NCBI GenBank assembly: GCA_977006965.1
Contig: OZ345359.1
Location: forward strand, 1,488,001 to 1,552,000
DNA from: Phymatolithon calcareum
Taxonomy: Eukaryota > Rhodophyta > Florideophyceae > Hapalidiales
Length of the DNA: 64,000 nt
Direction of reading: 5' to 3'
Shown in pieces: positions 22,843 through 32,812 of the stretch. The position numbers and the translations under genes are program-made. The notes beneath the pieces are model-generated. The model ran no database searches, was not told where the DNA came from, and saw nothing but the letters and a program-made list of their open reading frames with translations. Each line of letters begins with the position of its first letter. Position 1 is the stretch's first letter.

Positions 22843-25576
22843 CTAATACTCTCTCTTCCGTACTCCCATGTCTTGAGAGAACTTGACAGTCTTGACACGA
22901 TCGAGTGCCTTCGTCAGTGGATCTGCAACCATACACTCGGTATTGCAGTATTTGATCAAGATTTTGCCGGTTGCCACAACATCACGAACATAGTGATACT
23001 GAATGTGAATATGTTTGTTGCGCTGAGTGATAGCAGCGTTCTTTCCCATCGCGATCGCACTTTGACTGTCGGTATATAGCGTCATAGGAGTCGGCTTGTG
23101 GAGACCTTGGATATCGACGATAAGTCTTGACAGCCCCACGGCTTCCTTGGCGGCGGCACAAGAAGCGATGTACTCCGATTCGCATGTTGACGTGGCAACG
23201 ATGGTTTGCTTCTTTGAACGCCAGCTTATGGCTCCCCCTGCAAGAAGGAACACATACCCACTTGTTGATCGCCTTGTCTCACGACATCCTGCCCAATCCG
23301 CGTCCGTGTACCCGATTGGAACCAGGCTACCACTTGCACCGAACAGGATTCCATGGTCTCGAGTGCCTGCAATATACCGAAGAACGCGCTTTACACCCAT
23401 CCAGTGACGCTTAAGGAGTTTCTCGCAAAACGAAGAAAGCTTTCCGACCGAGTCCGAGATGTTTGGACGAGTTCCGACCATTAAGTACATGAGACATCCG
23501 ATAGCTGGACGATAAGGGACTTCGTCTGCAAGTGACTCGGTGATATCGAGTTCTTCAATTGCGATGTTCTTATTGCTTAACTCCATTGGAGTAGGTGCTG
23601 GTTTCGAGTTTTCAATGCGGAAGCGTTCTAACACTGACTGAGTGTAGACCGACTGTGAAAGATGAGGAATCCGATTTGTGTGACTACGGCGGACTTCAAG
23701 CCAAGGCATACACTTGCTTCATCAAGGTCTTTCATCTCAAACCGCTTGTTCAACTCCCCCTTGATCCACGAAATGGCAGATGTGTCGTTTCCAGCAATCA
23801 ACAAGTCATCCACATACAACGCAATGATCATGATGCTGTTTGACTTGTGCCGAACGTATAGACATGGGTCGTTGGGATTGCTCGAGAACCCGAGCTCGTC
23901 GATAAGGAACTTGTCGATCTTGGCATGCCACTGTCGCGGAGCTTGCTTCAGGCCGTATAGTGCCTTGAGGAGCTTGCACACTCGGTCTGGACGCTTGGGA
24001 TCTTGAAAACCAGCTGGAACTTCCATATAGATATCTTCGTCAAGGTCGCCATGCAGGAAAGCTGTAACAACATCCATTTGGTGTAGTTCCAAGTCATGGA
24101 CAGCAACTGTTGCAAGTAGGATACGAATCGATGTGAACTTAACGACTGGGGCATACGCCTCACCATAGTCCACCCCATGCACCTGTCGAAACCCTTTTGC
24201 TACGATTCGAACTTTCGGGCCTGTATCCTTGACCTTGAAGACATACTTGCACGGAAGGATGTTCATGTCAGAGTTGCGCGGAACAAGCTTCCAAGTGTTG
24301 TTTTGGACAAGAGACGAATGTTCTTTCTCAATGGCCGATGACCAGAAGTCGACATTTTGATTTGAAATCGCTTCCTTGAAGGTCTGAGGCACTTGTCGAG
24401 AAGACATATTGCGTTCGGATGCGAGGTTGACAGATTCGAAGGCGAGCATAGCAGTATGTGAGGGAGCGTTCCAGAAGTCAGTGGGTGGTTTTGAGACCCG
24501 AGCTGACCTTCGCAGAATGGGTTTGGCGATCATCGGCGTAGTTTCTTCAGATGCTGGTGGAGTTGTAGGTTGTTCTCCATCGTCCGCCTGCTGCCCTTCC
24601 TCGCTGGTAACATCGAGGATCTTGTTGTCCTCCTCCGAAATGTCATGAGCTTCCACCGTAGCCTCACATATTTTGACGTCTGCGTTGTCTGGAGTATCAA
24701 TGGATACATCCGTTTCAGCTTCACTTAATGCGCAATCTGATTCGTCAAACGTCACATCTCTCGACACAATCACCTTCTTGAGGTTCGGATCCCACAGCTT
24801 ATAGCCTTTGGACGAAGTCGAATATCCCATCATAAAGGCCTCACGAGTACGACTGTCGAGTTTCTTTACCTTCTTTTTCGGAATCACATACCAACACTTT
24901 ATGCGAAACACACGTAAGTGTCCCAAATCTGGAGCAGCACCGATCTATATGTGATGGGTGGTCGTGTTCGAAGGAAGTCCTCGTGACGTAACTCGATTGC
25001 GAACATATACAGCAGTAGCAAGTGCTTCAGCCCAGAACTTCTTGTCGATGCCTCTGTGGAGAAGCATCGAGCGCACCAAGTTGAGAAGGGTGCGGTTCAT
25101 GCGTTCAGCCTCCCCATTTTGTTGTGGGGTGTATGCTACTGCGAGTTGCTGCTGTATACCGTGTTGTGCCAAATATGCCTTGAACTCGTTGGACAGGTAC
25201 TCGCCTCCGTTATCTGTCCGAATAGCCTTGAGCTTTGGTGAAGGCGAAAAATCCTGTACATTCAAATGTTTAAGCTTTCTACCTGTATGGGTTTCAGCAT
25301 ACTTGTGGAACTTTCGAAAACACTCAAAGCTCTCTGACTTCTTTCGCATCGTGAACACTGTGGTCCACTTGGAGTGATCATCAGTGAACGTGATGAAGTA
25401 TTGGGAGCCTCCAAGTGACGGAGTGTCGATAGGACCTAAGACGTCAGAATGCACGAGGTCGAGGACGGCTTTAGAACGAGTACTACTGGACTTTGGAATA
25501 GGACCGGCAAGACAGCCACTACATGAATGTTTTGAAATTGGACTGAGAGCAATGTTTACACCTTTGACCACCCCAT
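22843..25576 (-). pseudogene. copia integrase-RT-RNase H of element I (inverted half)
   Basis: It starts on the minus strand at 25576 with HGVVKGVN and continues from the frame that ends at 26664 on the plus strand. Motifs are CSGCLAG, LVHSDVLGP, IRTDNGGEYLSN, QQNGEAERMNR (Val to Glu), KCWYVIPKKK, YGEAYAPVVKF, YGLKQAPRQW, YVDDLLIAGND, RNase H TDADWAG and TDSQSAIA. Lesions are a changed or shifted frame near 24945 and loss of one G near 23702 that breaks the frame after SVCLG. Some residues between CSGCLAG and IPKSS are also missing. It is nearly identical to element J in the regions they share. Confidence 0.86.
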
Positions 25577-25975
25577 TGTTGGATGTAGGTTTTGAGGTTG
25601 ATGGTTGAGATGTTTGAGATGGTTGGGTTGGTTGTGAGATGTTCCTCGGTTTATTGAGTCGGGGCATCAGATCCGGGTCTTATATAGGCCTCTGATTGAG
25701 GTATGATAAGACTTCTGATGCTCATTGCACTACTAACTGTGATTGAATCAATCAACTAAAAGATTGAAATGTCGACTGTGATTGATTCAATCAACAAAAT
25801 GATTGAATTACTGACAATGACAAGATCAATCAAGAAATTGATTGAACTGCTACATTGTCAGTAAAGATGAAAAACATGGATTAATTCTATCATAACATAT
25901 GAGAAATGGTTAGGGACTTATGACATAGGATAATGTGTACTGCGACAAGTGCTCCAAGCAGTCACATTTCCAACA
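25577..25975 (-). repeat. LTR B at a rearrangement junction, mismatched flanks CCCAT / GTATT
   Basis: This intact 399-bp LTR B on the minus strand (CATCCAACA end at 25577, TGTTGGAAATGTG end at 25975) has no internal element sequence on either side. The left flank CCCAT (25572-25576) pairs with ATGGG at 26660-26664. The right flank GTATT (25976-25980) pairs with GTATT at 902-906. It therefore looks like a hybrid LTR produced by recombination between two different insertions. Confidence 0.85.
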
Positions 25976-26664
25976 GTATTCGTGACCTCTGCGACCATTG
26001 TCATCGATCCGGACATAAGAGCGTTAAGTGCTGGACCAAGTTCAGGCATCTTGCTCCAGACGGATACAAACGTCGAAATGAAAAGCAGACAAAACCATCT
26101 GCATTTCTGAACGATGAATCGAAACCCATTCGCGTGATGTCCGATTCCGACTTTGTATGTCTGATGGCCAATGTGCGCAGGGCCGACATTCCCGAAAAGT
26201 CAAAGTCATGAATCATCGACTCTGGAAGTACATCGCATATGACATTTGACCGTTCAATTTTCTGCTCCTACACCGAAATGACGTCAACTGTGGAGATGGG
26301 AATGAAAGCTCAGACCACAATCGCAGGAAAAGGTGATGCTATCATCACAATCAATGTCAATGAGAAGCCGTCCAAATGCAAACTGAAGGATGTAATGCAC
26401 ATTCCAGACTTTGGATACTCTTTTCTATCGGTATCTAAAATGGATGAGTATGGATATGGAATCACGTTCAAGAGCAGACGCCGCTATGTTAAAGCTCATG
26501 ATGATACAATTGCTACAGGTACACTTTGCAAGAATCTCTACTCACTCGATCTTGCAGATGACAATAAATTTAACGAAGTTTCCTGTCTTGCTAGCCTTCA
26601 ACTTTGGCATGAACGTCTCGCTCATGTCCACCCATCTGGTATCTCTGATATGGTACATCATGGG
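25976..26664 (+). pseudogene. copia Gag C-terminus, protease and pre-integrase of element I
   Basis: It begins RDLCDHCHRSGHKSVKC (zinc knuckle), then protease DSGSTSHMTFDRS, KPSKCKLKDVMHIPDFGYS, SVSKMDEYGYGITF, LQLWHERLAHVHPSG, and ends DMVHHG at 26664. A TGA near 26209 replaces the Trp of KSWIIDSGS. The reading frame continues from the gag at 906 on its left side and into 25576 on the minus strand on its right side, so it is the middle third of element I. Confidence 0.86.
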
Positions 26665-27091
26665 TGTTGGAAATGTGACTGCTTGGAGCACTTGTCGCAG
26701 TACACATTATCTCTTTGTCATAAATCTCTACCCATTTCTCATATGTTATGATAGAATTAATCCATGTTTTTCATCTTTACTGACAATGTAGCAGTTCAAT
26801 CAATTTCTTGATTGATCTTGTCATTGTCAGTAATTCAATCATTTTGTTGATTGAATCAATCACAGTCGACATTTCAATCTTTTAGTTGATTGATTCAATC
26901 ACAGTTAGTAGTGCAATGAGCATCAGAAGTCTTATCATATCTCAATCTGAGGCCTATATAAGACCCGGATCTGATGCCCCGACTCAATAAACCAAGGAAC
27001 ATCTGACAACCAACCCAACCATCTCAACCATCTCAACCACCTCAACCATCTCAACCATCTCAACCATCAACCTCAAAACCTCCATCCAACA
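26665..27091 (+). repeat. 5' LTR B of element E
   Basis: This 427-bp LTR begins TGTTGGAAATGTG and ends CATCCAACA, with the primer-binding site directly after. It has TATATA, AATAAACCAAGGAAC and a run of CTCAACCAT units near the 3' end, several units longer than in the 3' LTR. Confidence 0.92.
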
Positions 27092-27827
27092 GGTTATGGG
27101 CCCAGATAACGCGTAATCAATCAGCGCTATCACCTTACCGAGGGGTTCTCCTTCCCTCTCGGTAATTTATTCTCAACCAATTTTCATCATCAAAAGGTTT
27201 AAAACCCTGTGGTATCTGCGCCATCCATCGGCCACCCTAAAGCGACTCTGCACAGAGTATAATCTACGAAACAGTCTGACAACATCCGTGCTCTGCTACG
27301 TGGTGAAAGGGATATACGCTTGAGAAATCAAGTAGTTTTCCGAGTATCCACCTGGACGCATCTCGGCTCTGCAGAATTCTGTTGTGTGATTGGAAGGGAA
27401 TCTGAAAGACATGTTGGAGTACGGTTTACCGATTTGAAAGACAGTCTGCCACGCACAGCGCGTGGTTAGTAGGCCCCGTATACTCATCTTCAAGGAAAAG
27501 GTCGCAATTATAGCCTCACGAAGTACTTGCTCGGTGGGGTGTGCCAACATCAACATTGGAATTTAGGACATTGGAATTGACGGATACGTCTTGCAGTGCG
27601 TGTTGTCGGCTGCAGGTTCAGGTGTACCAAAACGCCACAAGAGGAAAACGGCCTAGAGCCAGCCCTTTCTTCAAGAGGTATACGGCCTAGAGCCATCCCC
27701 AGATCAAGCTCCGGGTCACACTGACTCGACGCGAATTTCCTAAAAGGGATAGATTGCCTTGATAGTTAACTCAGTGGACTCCCCGAACGGATCTTCGACA
27801 AGATTTCAAGAAACCCCAGTCCAAAAT
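27092..27827 (+). other. Leader and primer-binding site of element E
   Basis: The first bases after the LTR (27092-27105) read GGTTATGGGCCCAG, the same primer-binding site as the A-family elements. The rest is untranslated leader. A short ORF on the minus strand is not convincing. The gag-proximal half contains the conserved GCAGGTTCAGGTGTACC block near 27610-27640. Confidence 0.8.
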
Positions 27828-29543
27828 ATGGACAACTCGCAAGGAACGCTGAAGGTCGAAAAACTCACTGAGACCAATTTTCACGCTTGGAAACAGAAAA
27901 TTCAGCTGTACTATCATTCCGCGAGCTCGATGAGTACATCGAGGTAAGCCCTCCGGCAAGGGACACAGACGAGTTCAAAGTCTGGCGTCGACATGACAAT
28001 AAGGCTAAAGCGATTATTGGTCTATCCCTTTCCGTTGCCCATCTCGAACATGTGCGAGGTGTCGAAACGGCGAAAGAAATGTGGCAGGCGATTCTCAACA
28101 TATTCGAACGCCATACGCTTCTTAATAAACTCGCCGCTCGTCGCAAGTTCTATACCGCCACAATGCTCGAGGGCGAAAAGATACTGCCATACACGAACCG
28201 AATTCGTCAGCTCGCATCCACACTCAAATCAATGGGTGTTGACATCGACGACAAGGAAATGGCAATGGCTGTCCTGAATGGTCTACCAGATCGTTCTGAA
28301 AGTCTCATCAGTGCCTTAGACGCACTTGGGAACGAGGACGGGACATTCTTTCTCGAGTTTGTGAAGAGCCGACTTCTACAAGAGGAGCAACGTATGAATA
28401 TGCGCCTCGAAGCCTCGACGGAGAAGTCTGAGTCCATGGCTCTTGTAAGTGCAACTCAAAATGGTTCATACGCCTACGACCATTGCGATCATTGCAATAG
28501 AGCTGGACATCCTTCTCTCAGGTGTTGGGTCAAGTTTCCACACCTTGCACCACCGGGATACAAACCTCCGGGTCGAAAAGGAAAGAAGGACAAACCGACT
28601 GCCTTAATTGCTGGTGAAACAGAATCTATTCGTGTCATGTCTGATTCTGACTACGTTTGCTTAATGGCAAACGATCGAAACTCAAACATTCCCGAAAAGT
28701 CCACGTCATGGATTATCGACTCCGGAAGCACATCCCACATGACATTCGATCGTTCAATCTTTGTCTCATACACGGAAATGAGGTCGACAGTCGAAATGGG
28801 AACTAGAGCAACTGCAACCATTGCAGGAAAGGGCGATGCTATCGTGACACTCAGCATCAACGGGAAACAGTCTCAGTGTATGCTCCAAAACGTTCTTCGT
28901 CTCAGTGTATGCTCCAAAACGTTCTACATATTCCAGACTTTGGTTATTCGCTCCTTTCCGTTTCTAAACTGGACGTGTACGGGTATGGGATCTTATTCAA
29001 AAGCAAACGGTGCTATATCAAAGCACATGATGAGATTATCGCCCAAGGTACTCTCCGCAAAGATCTATACATTCTAGATCGTCCGGAGAACAAACCCATG
29101 TCTAAGGAAACATCCCTCGTCAGCCTACAGCTATGGCACGAGCGTCTCGCGCATGTCAGTCCTACTGGAATCTCCGGCATGGCACGCCATGGGGTTGTGA
29201 AAGGATTGCATATCGATCCAGGGTCTTCGTCGGACAATGTATGCAAAGGTTGCATTGCTGGGAAAGCACATCGTGCTCCTATCCCGAAGTCTAGTGGTTC
29301 TCGCTCGGAAGCAATTCTCGATCTCGTCCATTCGGACGTTCTCGGTCCAATTGACACGCCATCACTAGGTGGCTCTCGGTATTTCATCACGTTTATCGAT
29401 GATCACTCCAAATGGACCACAGTGTTCACCATGCGAAAGAAGTCCGAGAGCTTCGAGTGCTTTCAGAAATTTCACAAATACGCTGAAACACACACCGGAA
29501 GAAAGCTGAAACACCTCAACGTACATCAGTTCTCACCTGCACC
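27828..29543 (+). pseudogene. copia Gag, protease and start of integrase, element E
   Basis: The ATG (MDNSQGT) is at 27828. The Gag frame breaks near 27905 through loss of one base in the QLVLSFREL codons. It continues in another frame with KEMWQAILNIFERH, LNGLPDRSESL, zinc knuckle CDHCNRAGHPSLRC and protease IIDSGSTSHM. A 29-bp tandem duplication at 28871-28928 shifts the frame again. Then come SVSKLDVYGYGILF, LQLWHERLAHV, CKGCIAGKAHRAPIP and LVHSDVLGP. The integrase is cut after SPAPK by the Harbinger insertion. It is nearly identical to element G. Confidence 0.88.
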
Positions 29544-29969
29544 TAAGAGCATCTCCACCATACAGACTCAAATTCGCAAATCCGCAAATTTTTGGTATGA
29601 TAGAACATTTGCGACGAAATTGAATCTCCACCGCGGAAATTTTACGCAAATCTATACGCAAATCGATGCGCAAATCCAGATTTGCGCACATTTTGTTCGC
29701 AGGTTTCCGGGATCTGCGCACATTTTGTGCGCAAATCTATAGCTCGTAGCAAATCCAAGGCTCATTTTTAGCTCCGATTTGGCCGGTTTTCTCCCGCGCT
29801 CTGAAAGCGCGGGAGGCATGGCTGTGCAAACTGGCAGCCCGCCCAAAGCTGTGCGGAATGCCGCATTTAATGCGCTGCGCAGCAGAAGCCGGCCGCGCAC
29901 CGTTGCGAGCGGCACAGTACGCTGAATAAACACACGCGCCTGCGCACTTTCGTCTTCAGCAGCAGTACT

Positions 29970-30986
29970 ATGCCGCGCGGCCGTGGCTGGACGTCGGCAG
30001 AGTGCAAAACCCTTGCGGAAGCCTGGGTGAAGGCGACAAGCAACGCCGTGTTCGGCACGGATCAGTCCAGCGCGGCGTACAATGCCGGCGTCGTCAAGTA
30101 CTTTTACCAAGCGAGCCCTCTGCACAAGGACCGCGACAAGTCGCGAGTGGTGAGAAAGCTGGCGGCAGTGCAGAAGGACGTTCAGAAGTTTAACGGGGCT
30201 TTGCTTCAGGTAAAGGGCATGGTACCAACCGGCACCACCCCGGAGGACTTGCGCCGGATCGCGGTCGCGCTGCACCTCGGTAAGTACGTGCCGAACTCCA
30301 TCGATTCGGCGTTGAGGGACTTGTACGCATTTAAGACATTTGACACTACCCAATGGCTGTTTTTCGATGCATGCCAGGTCCTTCACCAGCACGAGAAGTT
30401 CAGACCCGGCTGAAACGCGCCTGTTGTGAGCGCAGATGATGACGCCGTGAGCGGCGGTGGCGGCGGCGCGAGCGGAGGGTCCCCGCCCAGCACGAGCGCG
30501 CTTCCGGATTCAATCAGGGGCGCAAGCAGCGGCGGCTGGTCTGGCACCGCCACCCTGGTGGGCACCTCCCCTAAGCGAGGGACTGGACGCAAGGCCGCAA
30601 AGTTCCATTCTACGGCTGCGAAAAGGCAGGAGCAAACGGTCAGGTGCATGATTTCCATCGGAGACACTTTGAAGAGGAAGGCCAGTGCGCTCGAGGAGGC
30701 GAACGCGCTGGAGGCTTTTCGAATCTCGCTGGGCGACGAGACTGCGGAGGACAAGGCGATCAAGAGCGAGTTTCTCAGGCATATCCGCCGCAAATACCTC
30801 GCCGTCGCCGGTACGCGCGCTGTGGGCGCCTCAACTGCGCGGCAACCTCTGGCTGCTACTCCTACCGCCGCCGGCGCGCAGCAAGCCGAGGACGCAGCCT
30901 CCCCCGAGGCCCTGCGAGCGCTTGATGAGGCCGCTGGTGGTGGCTCTAGCGACGATGGCGGGAGTGGCGTGGAGGTCTCCCCGTGA
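29970..30986 (+). pseudogene. Harbinger ORF1, Myb/SANT-like DNA-binding protein, with in-frame stop
   Basis: It starts at an ATG with PRGRGWTSAECKTLAEAW, typical of the Myb/SANT-like DNA-binding protein that accompanies Harbinger transposases and helps bring them to the transposon ends. An in-frame TGA at 30411-30413 ends the first 147 codons. The same frame reopens at once and runs to 30986, giving about 339 codons in total. The second part is Gly/Ser/Ala-rich and then has a helical, charged segment (DTLKRKASALEEANALEAFRI) before an acidic tail. Either the TGA is a nonsense mutation or the gene is split or read through. The combined length is what I would expect of a full-length ORF1. Confidence 0.75.
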
Positions 30987-31175
30987 TGACTCGATAGTTT
31001 TCGCGGGCACTATCGTACTAGCAGTAACGTCGATTGAGAACATCTGCCCTTGAAGACGTTTATAAAATGCGAGGTTCAACCATCAAACATTCAACCAATC
31101 AAACATAAAAACAAGTTTCTTTTACTGGTACTGGTGCTCTTCTAGAGCGGCTCTCGCTGCGACGCAGCCCGCTGA

Positions 31176-32597
31176 TCAATCGTCGATCTGCATTGCTCGA
31201 CGCGCCCACAGATGCTGGATTAAATCTCCCTTGAGCGTGTAATGGTCGAAATCATCTAGGGAGTGGGCTCGCCGCTCAGCGGACATGGCAGCCCAGGTGC
31301 CAACCGGAGCGCCCGCGCCCAGAGTGTTCTTCGACTCCCAGACGAACTCGAAGCTTTGGGCGTCCTGGAACTGCAGCTGGCCGAGCAAATTATCGGCCAG
31401 GGCCTGGCCGTACAGGGGGGTGTCGTAGTCGTCGCGCGGCGCTTCCACGCACATGTTGTGCAGCACAACACAAGCGCGTAGAACATCCATGGCGTCGCTT
31501 TTTTTCCACATTCGGCACGCGGCCCGAAGGATGTGGAAGCGAGCAACGAGAACTCCAAAGGCGCGCTCAACGTCCTTGCGCACAGCCTCCTGTCTCTTGC
31601 TAAAGTGCGCGACCTTGTCGTCCGTCGCGCCTTTCACGGACTTGACAAATATCGCCCACGCCGGGTAGATGCCGTCCACCAGCCAGTACAAGAGGTCTCG
31701 AGCTGTGCCGTTGATATTGTATGGCAGACGCGGCGGGAACTCACCAGACAGAATCCGCTGTATGGTACGTGAATGGTTCATGATGTTCAAGTCGTTCAGC
31801 GAGCCGGGGTGCCCGACTGATAGATGCCATATCCACAGCTCCCCATCTGCAATTGCCTCCATGGCTATCGTCGGTTTCTTCTCCTTCCCCTTGAACTGCC
31901 CGGCCCATGCGACCGGACAGTTTTTCCACTCCCAATGCTGGCAGTCGATGCTTCCCAGGCACCCCGGAAATCCGCGCGACTCGTTCACTAGCAGTATCCG
32001 CTTCATGTCCTCCTCCGTGGGCTCTCTCAAATACTCCTCGCCAAACTCTTCCACTATTGAGCGACAAAAGTTCTTCACAGTTAACCCCATCGTGGACTCC
32101 GCGGCAGCTACAATCTCGTCCACAGCGTCGTACGTAACGCCGTAGCGCAAAATCCGCATTGCGCCTGTCACGCGCTGCAGAGGATGCAGCCCTTTCCGAC
32201 CTACGGCATCCGTCTTCTGCACAAACTCCGGTCGAACTTTCATGCGTTCAAAGATTCGATCGAACACAGCGCGCGGCATCCCGTACCTCCTCTCAAACAT
32301 CTCCTCCGTATACAGTGGCGGCGACCCGTTAACGCCGAAGTAATGATTCCGCAGCCACTTCAACGCCGCATCGAAGTCCCGCGGCAGGTTCGCTCTGCGA
32401 CCGGGAGCCGAGCCCCCATGTGCGCCGGGCTGACCAGCCTCGCCGCCGCCAAACACGATATCAACCATTTCTTCAAGCAGGAGCACTAGAATCTCGTCCT
32501 CGTCATCGTCAAGATCCCACGCGTCTTTGCTTGCGCCATCAGTAGGCGCGTCTGCATCATCGCCTTCCATCGGCTCGACTTCCTCCAGCGGATCCAT
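31176..32597 (-). CDS. Harbinger DDE transposase
   Basis: This intact ORF has 473 codons from the ATG at 32597 (MDPLEEVEPMEG). It is the cut-and-paste transposase of the DDE_Tnp_4 / plant transposon protein family. An acidic N-terminus comes first. Then come the helix-turn-helix-like region (residues about 100-200) and the catalytic core: Asp at about 218 in GSIDCQHWEW, Asp at about 269 in PGSLNDLNI, a conserved LVDGIYP, and Glu at about 344 in DVERAFGVL. A GTG upstream at 32654 keeps the frame open, but the ATG fits the family better. It converges with ORF1. It could still be active if ORF1 function is supplied. Confidence 0.9.
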   Translation of the reverse strand: MDPLEEVEPMEGDDADAPTDGASKDAWDLDDDEDEILVLLLEEMVDIVFGGGEAGQPGAHGGSAPGRRANLPRDFDAALKWLRNHYFGVNGSPPLYTEEMFERRYGMPRAVFDRIFERMKVRPEFVQKTDAVGRKGLHPLQRVTGAMRILRYGVTYDAVDEIVAAAESTMGLTVKNFCRSIVEEFGEEYLREPTEEDMKRILLVNESRGFPGCLGSIDCQHWEWKNCPVAWAGQFKGKEKKPTIAMEAIADGELWIWHLSVGHPGSLNDLNIMNHSRTIQRILSGEFPPRLPYNINGTARDLLYWLVDGIYPAWAIFVKSVKGATDDKVAHFSKRQEAVRKDVERAFGVLVARFHILRAACRMWKKSDAMDVLRACVVLHNMCVEAPRDDYDTPLYGQALADNLLGQLQFQDAQSFEFVWESKNTLGAGAPVGTWAAMSAERRAHSLDDFDHYTLKGDLIQHLWARRAMQIDD

Positions 32598-32812
32598 GGC
32601 GACGGAAGTGCAGCGGAGTTTAGTCGACGATCGGCGTGAGATGAAGCTGCGCACACTGCCGCCGCCTCGATGTCATAATCCCACAGCCGGCCAAAAGTAA
32701 GATACGCGAATCATCCGCGGTGGAGACGAGAAAGAAATTTGCGCACAGGATTTGCGCACGGTTGCGCAAATTTTTCCGGTCAGTGAAAAGCTGCCACGTG
32801 GAGACGCTCTAA

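Larger units (their letters stand above)
29547..32809. mobile_element. PIF/Harbinger-type DNA transposon, TSD TAA
   Basis: This 3263-bp insert lies in the integrase of element E. The 3-bp duplication TAA is at 29544-29546 and 32810-32812, and removing the insert plus one TAA rejoins PAPK to LKAIRTDNGG. Terminal inverted repeats are short and imperfect: GAGCATCTCCAC at the left and GAGCGTCTCCAC read inward from the right. It holds two convergent genes, a Myb/SANT-like ORF1 (plus) and a DDE transposase (minus), the normal Harbinger pairing. It is visibly more GC-rich than its copia host. Bases 29547-29969 and 32598-32809 are terminal non-coding sequence rich in TTTGCGCA-like motifs on both ends. 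Confidence 0.93.
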
